From positions 67,631,112 through 67,695,111 of the forward strand of contig JALGQZ010000004.1 of NCBI GenBank assembly GCA_023105745.1: DNA of 64,000 nt, in the 5' to 3' direction. How positions within the stretch are numbered: the first letter of the stretch is position 1; each line of letters starts with the position of its first letter. The position numbers and the translations under genes are program-made. The notes below the pieces were generated by a model. That model did not search any database, was not told where the DNA came from, and saw only the letters and a program-made list of their open reading frames with translations. This document shows, in pieces, positions 1 to 13,258 of this stretch. Origin of the DNA: Austropuccinia psidii (lineage: Eukaryota > Basidiomycota > Pucciniomycetes > Pucciniales > Sphaerophragmiaceae).

Positions 1-2672
1 GAATAGAAAGTGAACAATCAAGAAATAAAATGAAGAGGTACAATGAATTATAAATTTAAAACAGAATTAAAAAAAGCGCTCTAGTCAGAAGGTTTCAAAA
101 GTCTGGAAGAGAATCATGAAGAAAAAAAAGTATTAATATTGGCACATAATGTGGACAAAAGTTTTAAATGGAGGAAACGCATGAGGTGGATAGAAGGGAG
201 GTTCTGGAGGGATAAGCAGGAAAAACAAAAAGCAAGAAGGAAGGGTAGTGGGGTCAGTGGAGTGCAATAGAAAAGAGTGGAAAGGCAGGAAGATGAGGGG
301 GAATACGCACAAAATTAAGACAAGCGGGTGATCTGGAAGAAAGTGGAGGGGGTGAGAAAAAAAGTGGATGGCTTGTTGGGCGAAGATGGTCTTTTATACC
401 ATGGTGAAGCTGAGCCAATCACAGCAGTTGCAGCACCCAACAAAGGCTCAGCTTCAAGGCATGTTGGCAAAATTGAAGCTCAGTCGCAGCCAGTGCTGTG
501 ACTGAGAAGGGAAATGCTTGTGTGAGGAAGAAGATCAAAGGGGTTCGGGCTGAGTATTGCAGTTGATTGAATTGTCAGCCCCAGTCAAATCCCCTTTGTT
601 TCCTCAACTAGCCACCCAATAACCCAGGAGGGCTTTCGTGAGGGCCTTGTTGAATGTGCATGGTGGATGCAATCCCCAAATGCCCAATGCAAAAAAGCAC
701 GTGGTGCATTTGGTCACAGGTGACCCCGGCGAGCATACCAGCGTTACGGCTGGGTGATGGAGTTTGAACAAAGGGTTGGGCTTCTGTATGACAAGTGAAT
801 ACAGCGTGAGCTAGGGTGGACCCATTTCTCAGGTCTGCTTTGGGGTCATAATTGAAATGCTCAGTGGCTGAACATTTGAGTTGCCCAGTTATTGAGCTAA
901 TGATATAACAATGTCAAATGCACCATGCTGAGCAATTGCTAGGTCATTTTTGTAAGCACAAAATATAAGCATTTGGCACAGCATCGGATGACATTTCAGC
1001 TAGGCACAGCATCGGATGACATTTCAGCTAGGCACAGCATTGGATGACATTTCAGCTAGGCACAGATTTTCACACGCTTTGGTGAAGTGCTCCAAACTGA
1101 GCCATCCAATGAACTATTGCAAAAATGATTCCGACCATGGCTCTACCAAAAACTTCCACACTGAGCTTTTGACCATGAAATGCTCAGCTTGTGTGTGCAA
1201 ATTGGTGGAATCACAATGCGGAGCATTGGGCACTTGAGCTACGTATATGCAAACAATCGGAAGGTGGATACCCATCAGCTATATTGTTGCATGCTGAAGT
1301 AGTACTACACCATCCTCATCTGTACAGCCGACACTGTAATATGTAGTATTATGTACAGTAGACCTTTGTACGTCCTACAATGTTGGGGAAGAGCAAAAGC
1401 TGTACAAGAATGTAACATGCACTCACGCCAAGCCATCAAGTCAAATTTCTCAAATGCATCCCTTTGATGCACTTTTTTGGAGAGCTCCGCCTAACTACTG
1501 CACCAATGCTGGTGTAATCCATGTTAATGTAAGGGGTGAAAAATCAGATGACTGATGATTTGGGTCCTACGCACACAGTGGATTCACTCCGGTGCTGAGG
1601 TTGGGGAAAACAATGACTGGCCCCGCATGTTTATCGCACCCGCTCATTGTTGGGCAGCCACATGCTTTCATACACAGGCCACTTTCACATGCCTGGGAGA
1701 CCTTTTACCGCCAGTCTTCTAACCGGCTATTTTCTTGGTTGGGTGGTCAGTTGGACTGCAGACGCTCACCAGCTTGCGCGCAGAAACCTGAGGCCAATCA
1801 GTGTAGATTTGCTTCAGCCTCATCGGCAATAGCATAATCCCAACCTATGTTTGCATGGGGATCTGCCACCGCAGGTCTTTTGCTGCAAATTCTCACGCGG
1901 CCCCCGCAAGTTGTGAGGCCTGGCTTGCACCCAAAAATCCCTTGGGCAGGTGGCCTCTTTTGCCAGAGTTTTGTACACATGTGAGGGAAATACCCTGATG
2001 CCAATCTGGGTGGCTTAGTACCCGCCTCAAATGCCATAGGGGTGAATGTATATGTGGGTCACAGCTTATGGCCGGCGCCCCCTTTGTTCATGACACACAT
2101 TCCCCCCTGGAATCCCAGTAGGCATCAGTCAGAAAAAAACTTTGGGCAAAACCAAACGCATGTTTGGTGGCATGCCACTGAACATATCTCACCCTCCCAC
2201 ACACAAACATCCCCACAGAGAGATTTCCCTTTGAAGCCTCCAAGATTGCCCAGTAGGTCCCTGTATGACAATTAACCTGGGGAAGATACACTTATTGTTT
2301 GCTGTCACACCAGAAAACATGGCTGCCCCTCCACAATAAGTTGCTACAACCCACCCAATTTCGGATATGCAAATGTCAACCTTGTTCCACCAAAGATTTT
2401 GTAACTTGCTGCAGTTCCAGAATTCATATTGGTGCACCCACATTCTTTCCACCTTGCCTTGATAAATGGCCCAAATTACATATGAAAATTATGAGGCCAA
2501 GAGGCCCCTCTTCCTAACAACCATGCATGTAACCACAGGCCATCCCCCTTTGAGCCCATTTCTGCCTCTCATATAAGTCCCCTACCGGCTCTTATTGGTC
2601 TTCAGGCCCTTTAGCTACTGTTTCCTGATCATATAGTTTCCAACTGTCCCCAAATAATTCATAATAGCCCTC
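1..2672 (-). other. Relic of the Zn2Cys6-gene promoter and helicase upstream region
   Basis: No credible gene. It corresponds in reverse orientation to 28070-31080 of the young element. The TATA box of the Zn2Cys6 gene survives as TATAAAAG on the minus strand at 391-398. Positions 541-1240 hold the GCTCAG/CTGAGC-rich tract. Short open frames here do not match between copies and look like chance. Confidence 0.7.
2161..2184. promoter_or_regulatory. Decayed 24-bp palindrome (left-arm counterpart of 28570-28593)
   Basis: Half-site TGTTTGGTGGCA is followed by TGCCACTGAACA. Compared with the perfect palindrome in the young element, both CpG dinucleotides have become TG, one in each half, so the CGG and CCG triplets are gone. 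The GGCATGCC core is unchanged. Confidence 0.7.
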
Positions 2673-5106
2673 CTGTCAACCCCTTCACAACCACTTTGCT
2701 TTGGGATGCTTAATATTTGTATTCAAATAAATGGTGATATAACCTTAAATCTTGATAATTCCAACTTAACTTCTTGGATTATCCTATGGCACAATCAACA
2801 CAAGATGTTTGTATGGCTCCCCAATCACCAGCATTCTATTGGCTCTCTCCCTGGAGCCTTTTCCAAAACGTTGATAACATTCCTTGGGGCACCGCAAACG
2901 TTCATGCACTGTGGTCCTGGTGGGGAATGGATTGAAAATTGCCAATCCAATCCTACTCAAACATTATTTGTTGAGGGAGTATTTATTACTGATGCAAATG
3001 ATCCCTCCTCATCTCAGAAACCCAATCTAGCGTTGATGTTCTTCACATGGTATCCGAACATTCCATTCAAAATTGAAAGCTTTTGAACATAAGATTTCAA
3101 GGTTAAAATGCCCAAAGAATCTGACTCTAATACTCATAGTCAATGTAAAGTCTTTACTCCCACATTTCTTGCTTCAAACTCAATGCCAGCTGCATATCCT
3201 GCTGTTTTTTTCATTGACTTCCAAGCGAAAACTGATACAATTACCCAGTGGATAAGACCTTCCCATGATGACCCCACCCCATTCAATGATTCAAACCCCC
3301 CTCCTCCTTTGTCAAAAGACCGGAATAGCTTTTCTCTGGGATCAAGAAGTCCCCAATGGCCAATCAGCCTGTAACCTTTGGGCCACCTCACCCCCAGGAT
3401 CCACTTTTAATGCCAGGCACATCATTACAAGCAAGGTTGTTAGCTCATTGAATCCCTTTCAACCAATACCCCTCTTGGAGGACTGCTTGCGGATGATATA
3501 GGATTAGGTAAAACCATTCAGGCCATTGCTCTAATTGGTACCTCAAAGGAGCAGTTGATTGAAAACCCCCATCGCTACACGCCCACCATGATCATCTGCC
3601 CCCCTTGCTTAGTTACCAACTGGCACTCTGAAAGATCCAAACCTGCTCAGGCTGGAGCGCTCCAAGCCAAAATCTACCAAGGTCCCACTCGTCACTCAGT
3701 ATCTGAGGCCAAAATCTTAAAATATGAGTTCATCATCACTTCTTACAATACTATCACCCAAGAATTTAAGCAAACCCTTACCTCTACATCATTCAATTTT
3801 AAAATCAATTGGCATTGTATAATTTTGGATGAAGCACAGTGATTGTCTGATCTTTAAATGATTCAAATTACCTTTTATATCCAATAACCCTTTTCTCATC
3901 TTATATCTATATTCACTCTCAATACACTGCTACTCACCATGCCATTAATAGCCTCCTTTCATCCCGTCAAATATGTTTAATGGGCACACCTATTCACAAC
4001 ACCATTTATGACCTTTTGGGCATAATATCATTCATCACCCAACCCCAGAGCTCAGATCAAGATAAATGGTAACCATTTATCCTGAGTATTCTTTCCAAAG
4101 GTAGAAATGATATTTTGAATTTGGCATTGCGGCATTTAAGTTTGTGTTGTACCAGAACCACACAGCTCAAATCCCTCCCCACTATTAGCCATCATTAGGA
4201 GCTGCTCCCACTCAACCCGACCATGCAGCAAGAATACTCCACATTATACAAGGAATTCCTATCATCCAAAAGCAAAGGACCAGGAGAACCTTTCAGAAAT
4301 ATTAATAAGCTGCAAAGACGTTGTAACCATCACAAAATGCTTAACACAGTTGTGGATGCAGATTCGTAAGACCACAAGGGCAGGAGCACTCAGGATAACT
4401 CCTCAGCAATCACACAAACTATTGTGGATGTGGAAACATGCATTATGCATAGTAAAATTGCACACCACCTACAAAGCTTAATGAAGAACGAACAATCAAA
4501 GTGTGGTCCAACCAAATTGGTGGTTTATACCCAATGGACCCAATTTCTTGATTTGTGAGTTAATTCTAATATGCATCCATGACCAATTGAATTCATATGA
4601 CTTTTTTTTATTGTAGAATTGGTATTGCAATTACCCATCACTCTAACTTTCATCACAAATTGATGGAACAATTACAGCACAAGCGCATGAGAAGGCACTG
4701 GAGAATTTCTTCAATAATCTTGAATGTGAAGTACTGATTGCATCCATTGCCGCAGCGGGAACTGGCCTAAATATAACTTGTGCTAATATTGTCTATTTAA
4801 TTGTGAGGGGACCCCCAAAATTCTACCCTGATTTTCGGACACTGAAATCCACATTTCCAGGAGCCCAATTGAAACCCAGCCATTGAGGCTCAGGCTGTTG
4901 ATCAACTCCATCGTATTTGCCAACAACGACCAGTAAAGGTCATCAACTATATCACTGCTCATTCAATTGATGTCAAAATGTGGAAGGTACCTTTCAAGCT
5001 CATCTTTGACCCTGATTGTAGTGCTATTCTGAAATCATTCCTTATGGGAATGCCATATTCCACTCACCAATAGGTCCAAGAAAATGAAAACGCATTAACT
5101 GCATGA
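2673..5106 (+). pseudogene. SNF2-type helicase relic (left arm)
   Basis: This is a decayed copy of the helicase gene at 25637-28069. The start codon is changed from ATG to CTG (2673-2675). Motif I survives as DDIGLGKT near 3490-3520 and the DEA of the DEAH box near 3828. The first splice donor has changed from GTGAGT to GTGATT. Frameshifts and stops break the frame between about 3090 and 4900. Motif VI is still visible near 4895-4930 as QAVDQLHRICQQ, with Arg to Gln and Gly to Cys changes against the young copy. The final TGA matches the young gene's stop. It cannot encode a working helicase. Confidence 0.85.
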
Positions 5107-5379
5107 GCCATACTGATAATATATAATTTGTATTTGAAAAATTTGATAACTCCTTTTCAACCCGGCACAGGTCCACAATTATTAACACCATGAGCTGGAT
5201 CAAACTGCTTCAATATTTCCTCAATGAAAATGAGCAGTAGTGTCTTATTTCTAAGGGAGACGGTGATACATTCCAATTCATATTGTCTATATTTTGACAA
5301 ATTTAGCAGGTTTTTGCAGCTTTAAGAAATAATAATCAGATTGTATTACACCTGCACAAATAATTCACAAAATGTTAAT

Positions 5380-6842
5380 TTGTATGGCACCTAAAGGCAA
5401 GTCAGTCTGAGCTCAGGAGCCAATTGAAGATTGTGAGTATGACAAGTCTTCATTAATTTTTTGATGTGTTAACTGATGCTGTGCATGGCAGGTGATGAAC
5501 TTTATGCATCTTCACCTCTGGTCCATGAAGAGAAAGTCACTGGATGACATCATCCATAAGCCTCCAAACCAAGAACAGCTCATGCCAGTTCATCAAGAGA
5601 AAAAATGGGGGATGATGAGGATGAGAACATGTCTCCGACTCAAATGGAAACAACTGATGAACCAAAAAGGGACAATTTCACGGCGCATGAGCATGGCACT
5701 CAGTCAAATAGTGAGTTCACCCATCCACAAATGCCCCTTTCCCAGAGGATGCTTGAACAATCCAAGGTCAGACAGCAAAGGAACCAGGCTCGTAAAGCTC
5801 ACAACGTGGCAAAACGTGCAAGCCAGAAGGAGCAACAAAAAGGGCTGAAAGCAGAACTTCCAGAGAATGTCCATGGAATGAGAGCAGCAGTACATGCCCA
5901 TTGCCTGTTCCTACTCAAAGTTAGGGATAAAGATTTTTCCTCACTACCAGCACCACCAAGCACAGAAGAGCGTTAAATTGCAATTCGAGTGGCTCGTCAT
6001 TTTGGATATGTCCCCAAGGATGCTTTCAATGAGCCATCAACACAGGTTCAGTCTCAGGGTTTCCAAATCTACTGCAAAAATCAGCTCCACAAGCTAGGAC
6101 TAAAGCGATTCACTTGGGACTGGGAGAGCTCATGGCAACATCCATTCAATGAGCTGATGTCTATGGTGTTTTACCGCATATTCCATCTTGCACTTTTCAG
6201 CACCAAGTATCATCATTACTGTTGGAACAAGGATCATAATAACTATGGGGTCGTGGCGGCTTTAATGGAGCAATATTTGACTTATTTGAAAAGAGAATGG
6301 AAGTCTATTCAAAAGGATGCGGAGTATTTGGTTAAAAAGAAGGAGAATCAAAAGCTGGCAAAGAGTTGTCGAAGGGTTAGTTACTGTATCTCTTCTTCAT
6401 TGCGAGCAAATACTGATGATGATCTACTTGATTATGTGCAGACCTGTGATCACCGTTGTGAATGGTGTGTTACGGCTAAATTTCCCATTCTAGCATCACA
6501 ATCCAATGACCCTCGAGTATGCTCAGTTACTGAGGAGGTACTGGAAAATGGCCATCAAGTTTACCACAAAATGGGATTATGCTGGCGCTCCCAGTTATTT
6601 AATGAATTGGTATTAAAAATGGATCAAGACATCGAGTTTTGTAATTGCATTAAAAAAAGGGTAAAATAACTACTGATATATTGCCAGAACTATGATCGAC
6701 AGATGATGGTGATATTGCAGAAGGCTTATCATTTCAGGTATTTGATCAAGATTGGCTCAAGAGCTGTAGTAAGATGAAGACTAGCGCCCTCAAAATACTT
6801 GACATGCCAGTTATTGGGCCGAATGGTGAGGCTCTGCAATAA
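5380..6842 (+). pseudogene. ORF2 relic at the centre of the inverted duplication
   Basis: It corresponds to exons 2 and 3 of the ORF2 gene at 23269-25330, with protein identity high by eye over most of its length. Exon 1 is absent because the left inverted arm abuts exon 2 directly. A GAA codon has become TAA at 5974-5976, and a small indel near 6655 brings an early stop at 6667. The original stop position is still recognisable at 6840-6842. The product of the intact gene is unknown. Several changes relative to the young copy are CG to TG or CA. Confidence 0.85.
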
Positions 6843-7144
6843 CTTAGTAATCTAAATGTATAGCACCATTACAAGTTAACATTTTGTGAATTATTTGTGC
6901 AGGTGTAATACAATCTGATTATTATTTCTTAAAGCTGCAAAAACCTGCTAAATTTGTCAGAATATAGACCATATGAGCTGGAATGTATCACCTTCTCCCT
7001 TAGAAATAATACTCTATTGCTCATTTTCATTGAGGAAATATTGAAGGAGTTTGATCCAGCTCATGGTGTTCATAATTATGGGCCTGTGCCAGGGTGCGCA
7101 GGTGTTATCAACTTGGTCAAACGCAAATTATATAATATCAGTAA

Positions 7145-9370
7145 GGTTCACGCCGTTAATGAACAGTTGGAGCCTCAATGGCTGGGTTCCAATTGGGCTC
7201 CTGGAATTGTGGATGTCAGGGGCCGAAAAACAGGGTAAACCTTTGGGGGTCCCCTCACCATTAAATAGACAATATGAGCACAAGTTATATTGATGCCAGT
7301 TCCAGCTGTGGCAATGGATGCACTCAGTACTTCACATTCAGGATTATTGAAGAAATTATCCAGTGCCTTCTCCTGCACTCGTGCTGTAATTGTTCCATCA
7401 ATTTGTGCTGGAAGGATAGAGTGAGGGGCAAGTGCAATACCAATTCTACAATAAAAAACAGCCAGATGGATTCAGTTGGTAATGGATGCATATTAGAATT
7501 GGCTCACAAATCTAGAAATTGGGTCCATTGGGTATAAACCACCGCTTTGGTTGGACCACACCTTGTTTGTTTGTTCTTCATTTAGCTTTGTAGGAGGTGT
7601 GCAATTTTACTACTCATCATGAATGTTTCCACATCCACAATAGTTCGTGTGATTGTTGGGGAGCTATCCTGAGTGCTCCTGCCCTTGTGGTCTTCCCAGT
7701 CCGCCTCTGCAATTGTGTTAAGCATGATGTGATGGTTACAACATATTTGCAGCTTATTAATATTTCTGAAAAATTGACCTGGTACTTTGCTTTTGGATGA
7801 TAGGAATTCTTCATAGAATGTGGAATATTCTTGCTTCATGGTCGGGTTGAGTGGGAGCAGCTCATAATGAGGGCTAATAGTGGGGAGGGATTCAAGATGT
7901 GTGGTTTTGGTCTGGCGCAAACTTAAATTCCGCATTGCAAAATGCAAGATATCATTGCAACCTTTGGAAAGACTACTCAGGATGAATGGTGACCAGTTAA
8001 CTTGATTGGAGCTCTGGGGTTGAGTGAAGAATGATATTATTCCCAAAAGGTCATAAATGGTGTTGTGAACAGGTGTGCCCGTTAAACATATTCGACGGGA
8101 TGAAAGGAGGCTATTAATGGCATGGTGAGTGGCAGTGTATTGAGAGGGAATATAACTATGAGATGGGGGAAGGATTATTGGATAAAAAGGTAATTTGAAT
8201 CATTTAAGCTCAGACACTCACTGTGCTTCATCCAAAATTATACGATGCCAATTGCTTTGAAAAATGAATGATGTAGAGGTATTGGTTTGCTCAAATTCTT
8301 TGGTGATAGTATTGTAAGAGGTAATGATGATATCATATTTCAAGATGTCGGCCTCAGATACTGAGTGACGAGTGGGACCATGGTAGATTTTGGCATGCAG
8401 CACTCCAGCCTGAGCATGCTTGGATATTTCTGATTGCCAGTTGGTAATTAAGCGAGGGGGGCAGATGATCATGGTGGGTGTGGAGCGATGGGGGTTTGCA
8501 ATCATCCACTCCTTGGAGGTACCAAGTAGAACAATGGCTTGAATGGTTTTACCTAATCCCATATCATCCGCGAGTAGTCCTCCAAGAGGGGTATTGGTCC
8601 AAATGGATGCAAATGAGCTCACAAACTTGTTTGTCTTGATGTGCCTGGCATTAAAGGTGGATCCTGGGGGTGAGGTGGCCCAAGGGTTACGTGCTCATTG
8701 GCCATTGAGGATTTCTCAATCCCAGAGAAAAGCAGTCCAGTATTTTGATGATGGAGGAGGGGGGTTTGAATAATGGCATGGGGAGGTCTGATCCACTGGG
8801 TAATTGTATCAGTTTTTGCTTGGAAATCAATGATGAAACAGCAGGATATGAAGCTGGCATAGAGTTCAAAACAGGAAATGTTGCGGTAAAGAGTTGAAAT
8901 TGACTATGAGTATTAAAGACATATTCTTTGGGCATTTTAAGCTTGAAATCTTGTGTTCAAAAGCTTTCCATTATGAATAGAATATTTGGATACCAAGTGA
9001 AGAACTTCAATGCTAGATTGGGTTTCTGAGATGTGGAGGGATCATTTGCATCAGTCATAAATACTCCCTCAACAAATAACATTTGAGTAGGATTGGATTG
9101 GCAATTTCCAATCCATACCCCACCAGGACCACAGTGCATGAAAGCTTTTGGTGCCCCAAGGAATGGTATCAACATTTTGGAAAGGGTTCCAGGGAGAGAG
9201 CCAATAGCATGCTGGTGATTGGGGAGATATACGAATATGTTGTGTTGATTGTGCCATATGATAATTCAAGAAGCTAAGTGGGAATTCTCAGGATTTAAGG
9301 TTATATCACTATTTATTTGAATACGAATATTAATCATCCCAATGCAAAGTGGTTGTGAAGAGGTTGACAT
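7145..9370 (-). pseudogene. SNF2-type helicase relic (right arm)
   Basis: This is a decayed copy of the gene at 25637-28069. The ATG is retained at 9368-9370. Motif I reads DDMGLGKT (about 8550) and the DEAH-forming splice donor near 8220 is kept. About 200 bp are missing near 7167 relative to the young copy (about 25650-25850), which removes exon 4 with helicase motif VI. Stops and frameshifts interrupt the N-terminal region (8690-9270). The left arm lost different parts, so the two arms decayed independently after the duplication formed. Confidence 0.85.
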
Positions 9371-9873
9371 GATGGCTATTTTAAATTATTTGGGGACAGT
9401 TGGAAATTATATGAGCAGGAAGGGTTAGCTAAAGGGAATGAAGACAAATAAGCGCAGGTGGGGAAATTATATGAGAGGCAGCAATGGGCTCAAGGGGGGA
9501 TGGCCGGTGGTTACGTGCATGGTCTTTAGGAAGATGGGCCTCTTGGGCTCATAATTTTGATATCCGATTTGGGGCATATATCAAGGCAAGGTGGCAAAAA
9601 TGTGGGTGCACCTATATGACTGCTGGATCTGCAGCAAGTTACAAAACCTTTGGTGGAACAAGGTTGACATTAGCATATCCGAAATTGGGTGGGTTGTAGC
9701 AACTTATTGTGGAGGGGCATATTAGAGGCATGCAGCCATGTTTGCTGGTGTGACAATGAACAATGAGCATATCCTCCCCAGGTTACTTGTCGCACAGGGA
9801 CCTACTGGGCAATGTCGGCGGTTTCAAAGGGCAATTTCACTGTGGGGATGTTTGTGTGTGGGTGGGTGAGATA

Positions 9874-9897
9874 TTTTTGGTGGCATGCCACCGAACA
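9874..9897. promoter_or_regulatory. Decayed 24-bp palindrome (right-arm counterpart)
   Basis: Left half is TTTTTGGTGGCA, right half TGCCACCGAACA. The right CCG triplet is intact and the left CGG has become TGG. The position relative to the helicase start matches that of the perfect palindrome at 28570-28593. Confidence 0.65.
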
Positions 9898-11421
9898 TGA
9901 GCTTGGTTTTTCCTGAAGTTTTTTTCTGAGTGATGCCTACTGGGCTTCCAGCAAGGAATGTGTGGCATGATCAAAGGGGGCACGGGCCGTGAACTGTGAT
10001 CCACATATACATTCACCCCTATTGCGTTTGAGGCGGGTACTAATCCAGAGATTTTTTGGCTGCAAGCCAGGGGCCACAACAAGCACGGGCGCATTAGAAC
10101 GCGCATAAACTGACCCCCAGTGGGAGATCCCAACGCAAAAATAACCAGCCTCATCAATCATAGGCCGGGATTATTCTAATGCGGATGAGGCTGAAGCAAA
10201 TCCACACTGATTGGCCTCAGGTTTCCACGCGCAAGCGGGTGAGCGTCTGCGGTCAAGCTGACCAGCCAACCAAGAAAATAGCCAGTCAGAAGACTGGGAG
10301 TAAAATGTCTTCCCGGCCTGTGAAAGTTGCCTGTGTATGACCCGTTGGGGGTGTGTATGAAAGCGTGTGGCTGCCCGACAATGAGCACGTGCGATGAACA
10401 AGCGGGGCCAGTCATTGTTTGCCCCAAAAATGGCACCGGATGGAATCCACTGTTTGTGTATGACCCAAATAAACAGTCATCCCACTATGACCCACTTACA
10501 TCAACTTGGATTACACGCGCATCTGTGCCGTAGTTAGGCAGAGCTGTCCAACAAGGTGCATCAAAGGGATGCAGTTGAGATATATGACTCGATGGCTTGA
10601 AATGATTGCATGTTACATTGTTGAACAGCTTTTGCTATGCCCCACAGCATACATTTACAAAGGTGTACTGCGTACTACACTGTTGGCTGTACAGATTAGG
10701 AAGGTGTAATTCGACTTCAGCCTGCATGCATATAGCCAATGGGTATCCACCTTCCAATTGTTTGCATATACGTCGCTCATGTGCCACATGCTCAGCATTG
10801 CATTTCAACCAATTTTCACACGCAAGCTGAGCATGTCATGGTCAAAAGCACCATGTGGAAGTGCTCAGTAAAGCCATGGTCAGGACCATTTTTGCAATAG
10901 TCCATTGGAAGGCTCAGTTTGGAGCACTTCACCAAAGCGTGTGAAATGCTGCACCTGGCTGAAATGTCATCCGATGCTGTGCCAAATGCTCAGATTGTGT
11001 GCATACAAAAACAACCGAGCAATGGCTCAGCATGGTGCATTTGATATTGTTATATCAATAGTTCAATTACTTTGCAATTAAAATGTTCAGCCACTGAGCA
11101 TTTCAATTATGACCCAAAAGCAAACCAGAGCAATGGGTTGAGGCAAGCTCATTCTGTATTAACTTGTCTTGCAGCCCCCCCTTTGTTCAAACACTATCAC
11201 CAGGCCATACGGCTGGTAATCTCTCCGCGGTCACTTGTGACCAAATGCACCACGTGCTTTTCTGCATGGGGCATTTGGGAATTGCACCCACCATGCACAT
11301 TCAACAAGGGCCTCACAACCACCCTCCTGGGTGATCGGGTGGCTATTTAAGGAAACAAAGGGGATTTGACTGAGCTTGACAATTCAATCAAGTGCAATAC
11401 TCAGCCAGAACCCCATTGTTC

Positions 11422-11426
11422 TTCTG
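11422..11426. repeat. Target site duplication TTCTG of retro A (left)
   Basis: TTCTG precedes the left LTR and recurs at 42138-42142 directly after the right LTR. The uninterrupted sequence in the young element near 30540 has a single TTCTG. Confidence 0.9.
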
Positions 11427-13258
11427 TGTGAGCCTTAGAGGTAATTTCATATACCCAAAAGACCACAAATATAAAAAATAACATATTAATATAAATAAAA
11501 TAAATTTATTTATATTATTAAAATAAAAATCAAAATATAAATATAAAATTATATTAAAAATAAAAAAAAATTAATTATAATTTAAAAATAAAAATACATT
11601 AAATTTTGTAAATATAAAATTACATTTATACTTGAAAAAATTAAGTAAAAATGAAATTTTAACAAAATTGTGAAAAAATAAATAAATTTGGAAAAAAGTT
11701 AAATAAAATTTATTATAACTTTTTATCCAATAAATAAACATACAAAATTTATTTCACCATTGGATTCCTCATAAAAAATCAGGTGGGGTCACCTCTGAGT
11801 GAAATTCTTGTAACTCAACTCTAAATAAGCTTAAATTAAGTTTTTAGTATTTTCAATACAAAAGTTGAAAATCCTCAAAACCTTAATTTAATTCACACCA
11901 CATGTGGTGTTAACCATCAATTTTTGTGTTAAAATTGAGGTGTTGTGTTTAGTTTAGAAGTTATGAGGAATTGAAGTATTTTCAATTGAATTCAATTGAA
12001 ATGTCAAAATGTGCGCGTGTATTACATAAGTGAACTTTGATTTACATATGAGGTGTCAATTTTTACTGTATTGTACTGTACAATTGAATTGAATTACATA
12101 TGTAAACTATAAGTATAATACATGATGAGGAATTAAAGGAAAAATAAATTGGAAAGATTAAATTTGGGGGGGAAAAGGAACTCCAGCTCTAAGGGGGAGC
12201 TAGACCCCCAAAATCCTTGCTGACAGGCGTGGGATGTCAAAATTCACGCAAAAGTTCATCACTTTTGGCCTGGAATTGAGTTACAGGGTCCGTGGACTCA
12301 ATTGATGATGAGGTTTTGATACCAACTGGGGTAGTTTTAGCTGTTGCCAAGAGGGTAAAACTACCCTTAAGATAAAACAACCATAGTAAAAACAGTTTTA
12401 ACTGGTTTCTAAGCCTCTTACACACATTCTGACGTGCTTTGAAGGCTCTAGGCCTGGTATTGCTATAGTAATGGCTGATTTAAGGGTCTAAAATGGCTAA
12501 AAATGGCTTAAACCAGCCCTTTTTGGTCTAAATCAGGGTTCAATGATGCCATAATTGGCTTTTCTGTTGTCAAACTGTTTTTCACGACTGACAAGAGTAA
12601 ATTTTACTTTTGGAGTAAGAGAATTGATGGCTATAAAAGAATGTCTTCTTTGCCCCACTTTTCTCTTCATGTTAGAATCTTTTCCTTTTATTAATTAGTT
12701 TAAAAACTGTTAAACCAATCAATCAAAGATTCCAACCACCATTTTTAAATCTTTTTAATCCTTTTAACCACGTGAAAAAATCATTATAATCATTGTTTGT
12801 AACTCTTATAATCATTTTTACCCCTGAATCACCCCAAAAGTGAATTAAAGCATCTTTCATCACTGTAAACTTTGTCACTTTGTTTCCAAATTCACTCTGG
12901 TCACTTTTGGGCGTGTTTTCTCTTTAATATTCTTTTTAAAGACTCTGTTCTTTAATTAATTGCCTGCGATTCTTTGCTCAATTAATTCCAATTGAAATTG
13001 CTCTTGAAGAAATTTCTTTTGTAGCCTTAAAATATCTCTTGTAGAGTATTTTTTGGATAAATTTTTATTGTTGGTAAAACAATAAATTTTTATAATGTTA
13101 TTGTTTTATACTAATAAAGTTATAACCAATAAATTTGGCGTTTTTTCTCTTAAAAATAATATTTCTTACTATTTTTAATTGAATTTTTACCTTAAACAAA
13201 TTTTGAGGACAGGAAAAGTACTTGATTTTTAATCAAAGTTTCATATCCACACCTTACA
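11427..13258 (+). repeat. Left LTR of retro A
   Basis: It starts TGTGAGCC and ends CCTTACA, giving the usual TG..CA ends. Positions 11470-11720 are extremely AT-rich. A TATA box lies at 12632-12638. A GGGGG-AGCTAGA-CCCCC hairpin lies near 12194-12213. The short minus-strand frame at 12237-12425 is repeated in the other LTR and is not considered a gene. Confidence 0.93.
12632..12638 (+). promoter_or_regulatory. TATA box of the retro A LTR
   Basis: TATAAAA lies in a GC-richer context and is followed about 25-30 nt on by a pyrimidine-rich stretch, a plausible U3/R boundary. The right LTR has the same box at 41511-41517. Confidence 0.55.

Larger units (their letters stand above)
1..5379 (-). mobile_element. 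Left arm of a large inverted duplication in the old CACTA copy
   Basis: This stretch is the reverse complement of 6868-11426 followed by 42138-42660, and of 25350-31080 in the young element. It runs from the Zn2Cys6 gene leader (position 1) back through the helicase gene to the ORF2 junction near 5379. The arm is already open at position 1, so it continues outside the window. It lacks the retro A insertion that splits the other arm, and so preserves the empty target site near 520-545. Many substitutions and small indels separate it from both other copies. Confidence 0.85.
6868..11426 (+). mobile_element. Right arm of the inverted duplication (old CACTA copy)
   Basis: It is collinear with 25350-30541 of the young element. 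It holds a broken helicase gene and its upstream region, and ends at the retro A target duplication TTCTG (11422-11426). The sequence resumes at 42138, exactly where the young copy continues at 30537-30545. The 333-bp tandem duplication present in the young copy at 30165-30497 is absent here, as it is in the left arm. Confidence 0.85.
9371..11426. other. Helicase upstream region, old copy
   Basis: No supportable gene. It aligns with 28070-30541 of the young element. It contains the decayed palindrome at 9874-9897 and the CTGAGC/GCTCAG-rich tract at 10780-11400. Confidence 0.65.

Noticed and set aside
12237..12425. 62-aa minus-strand frame, repeated at 41106-41294
   Set aside because: It lies in both LTRs of retro A on the strand opposite to the element; no start context or homolog recognised.
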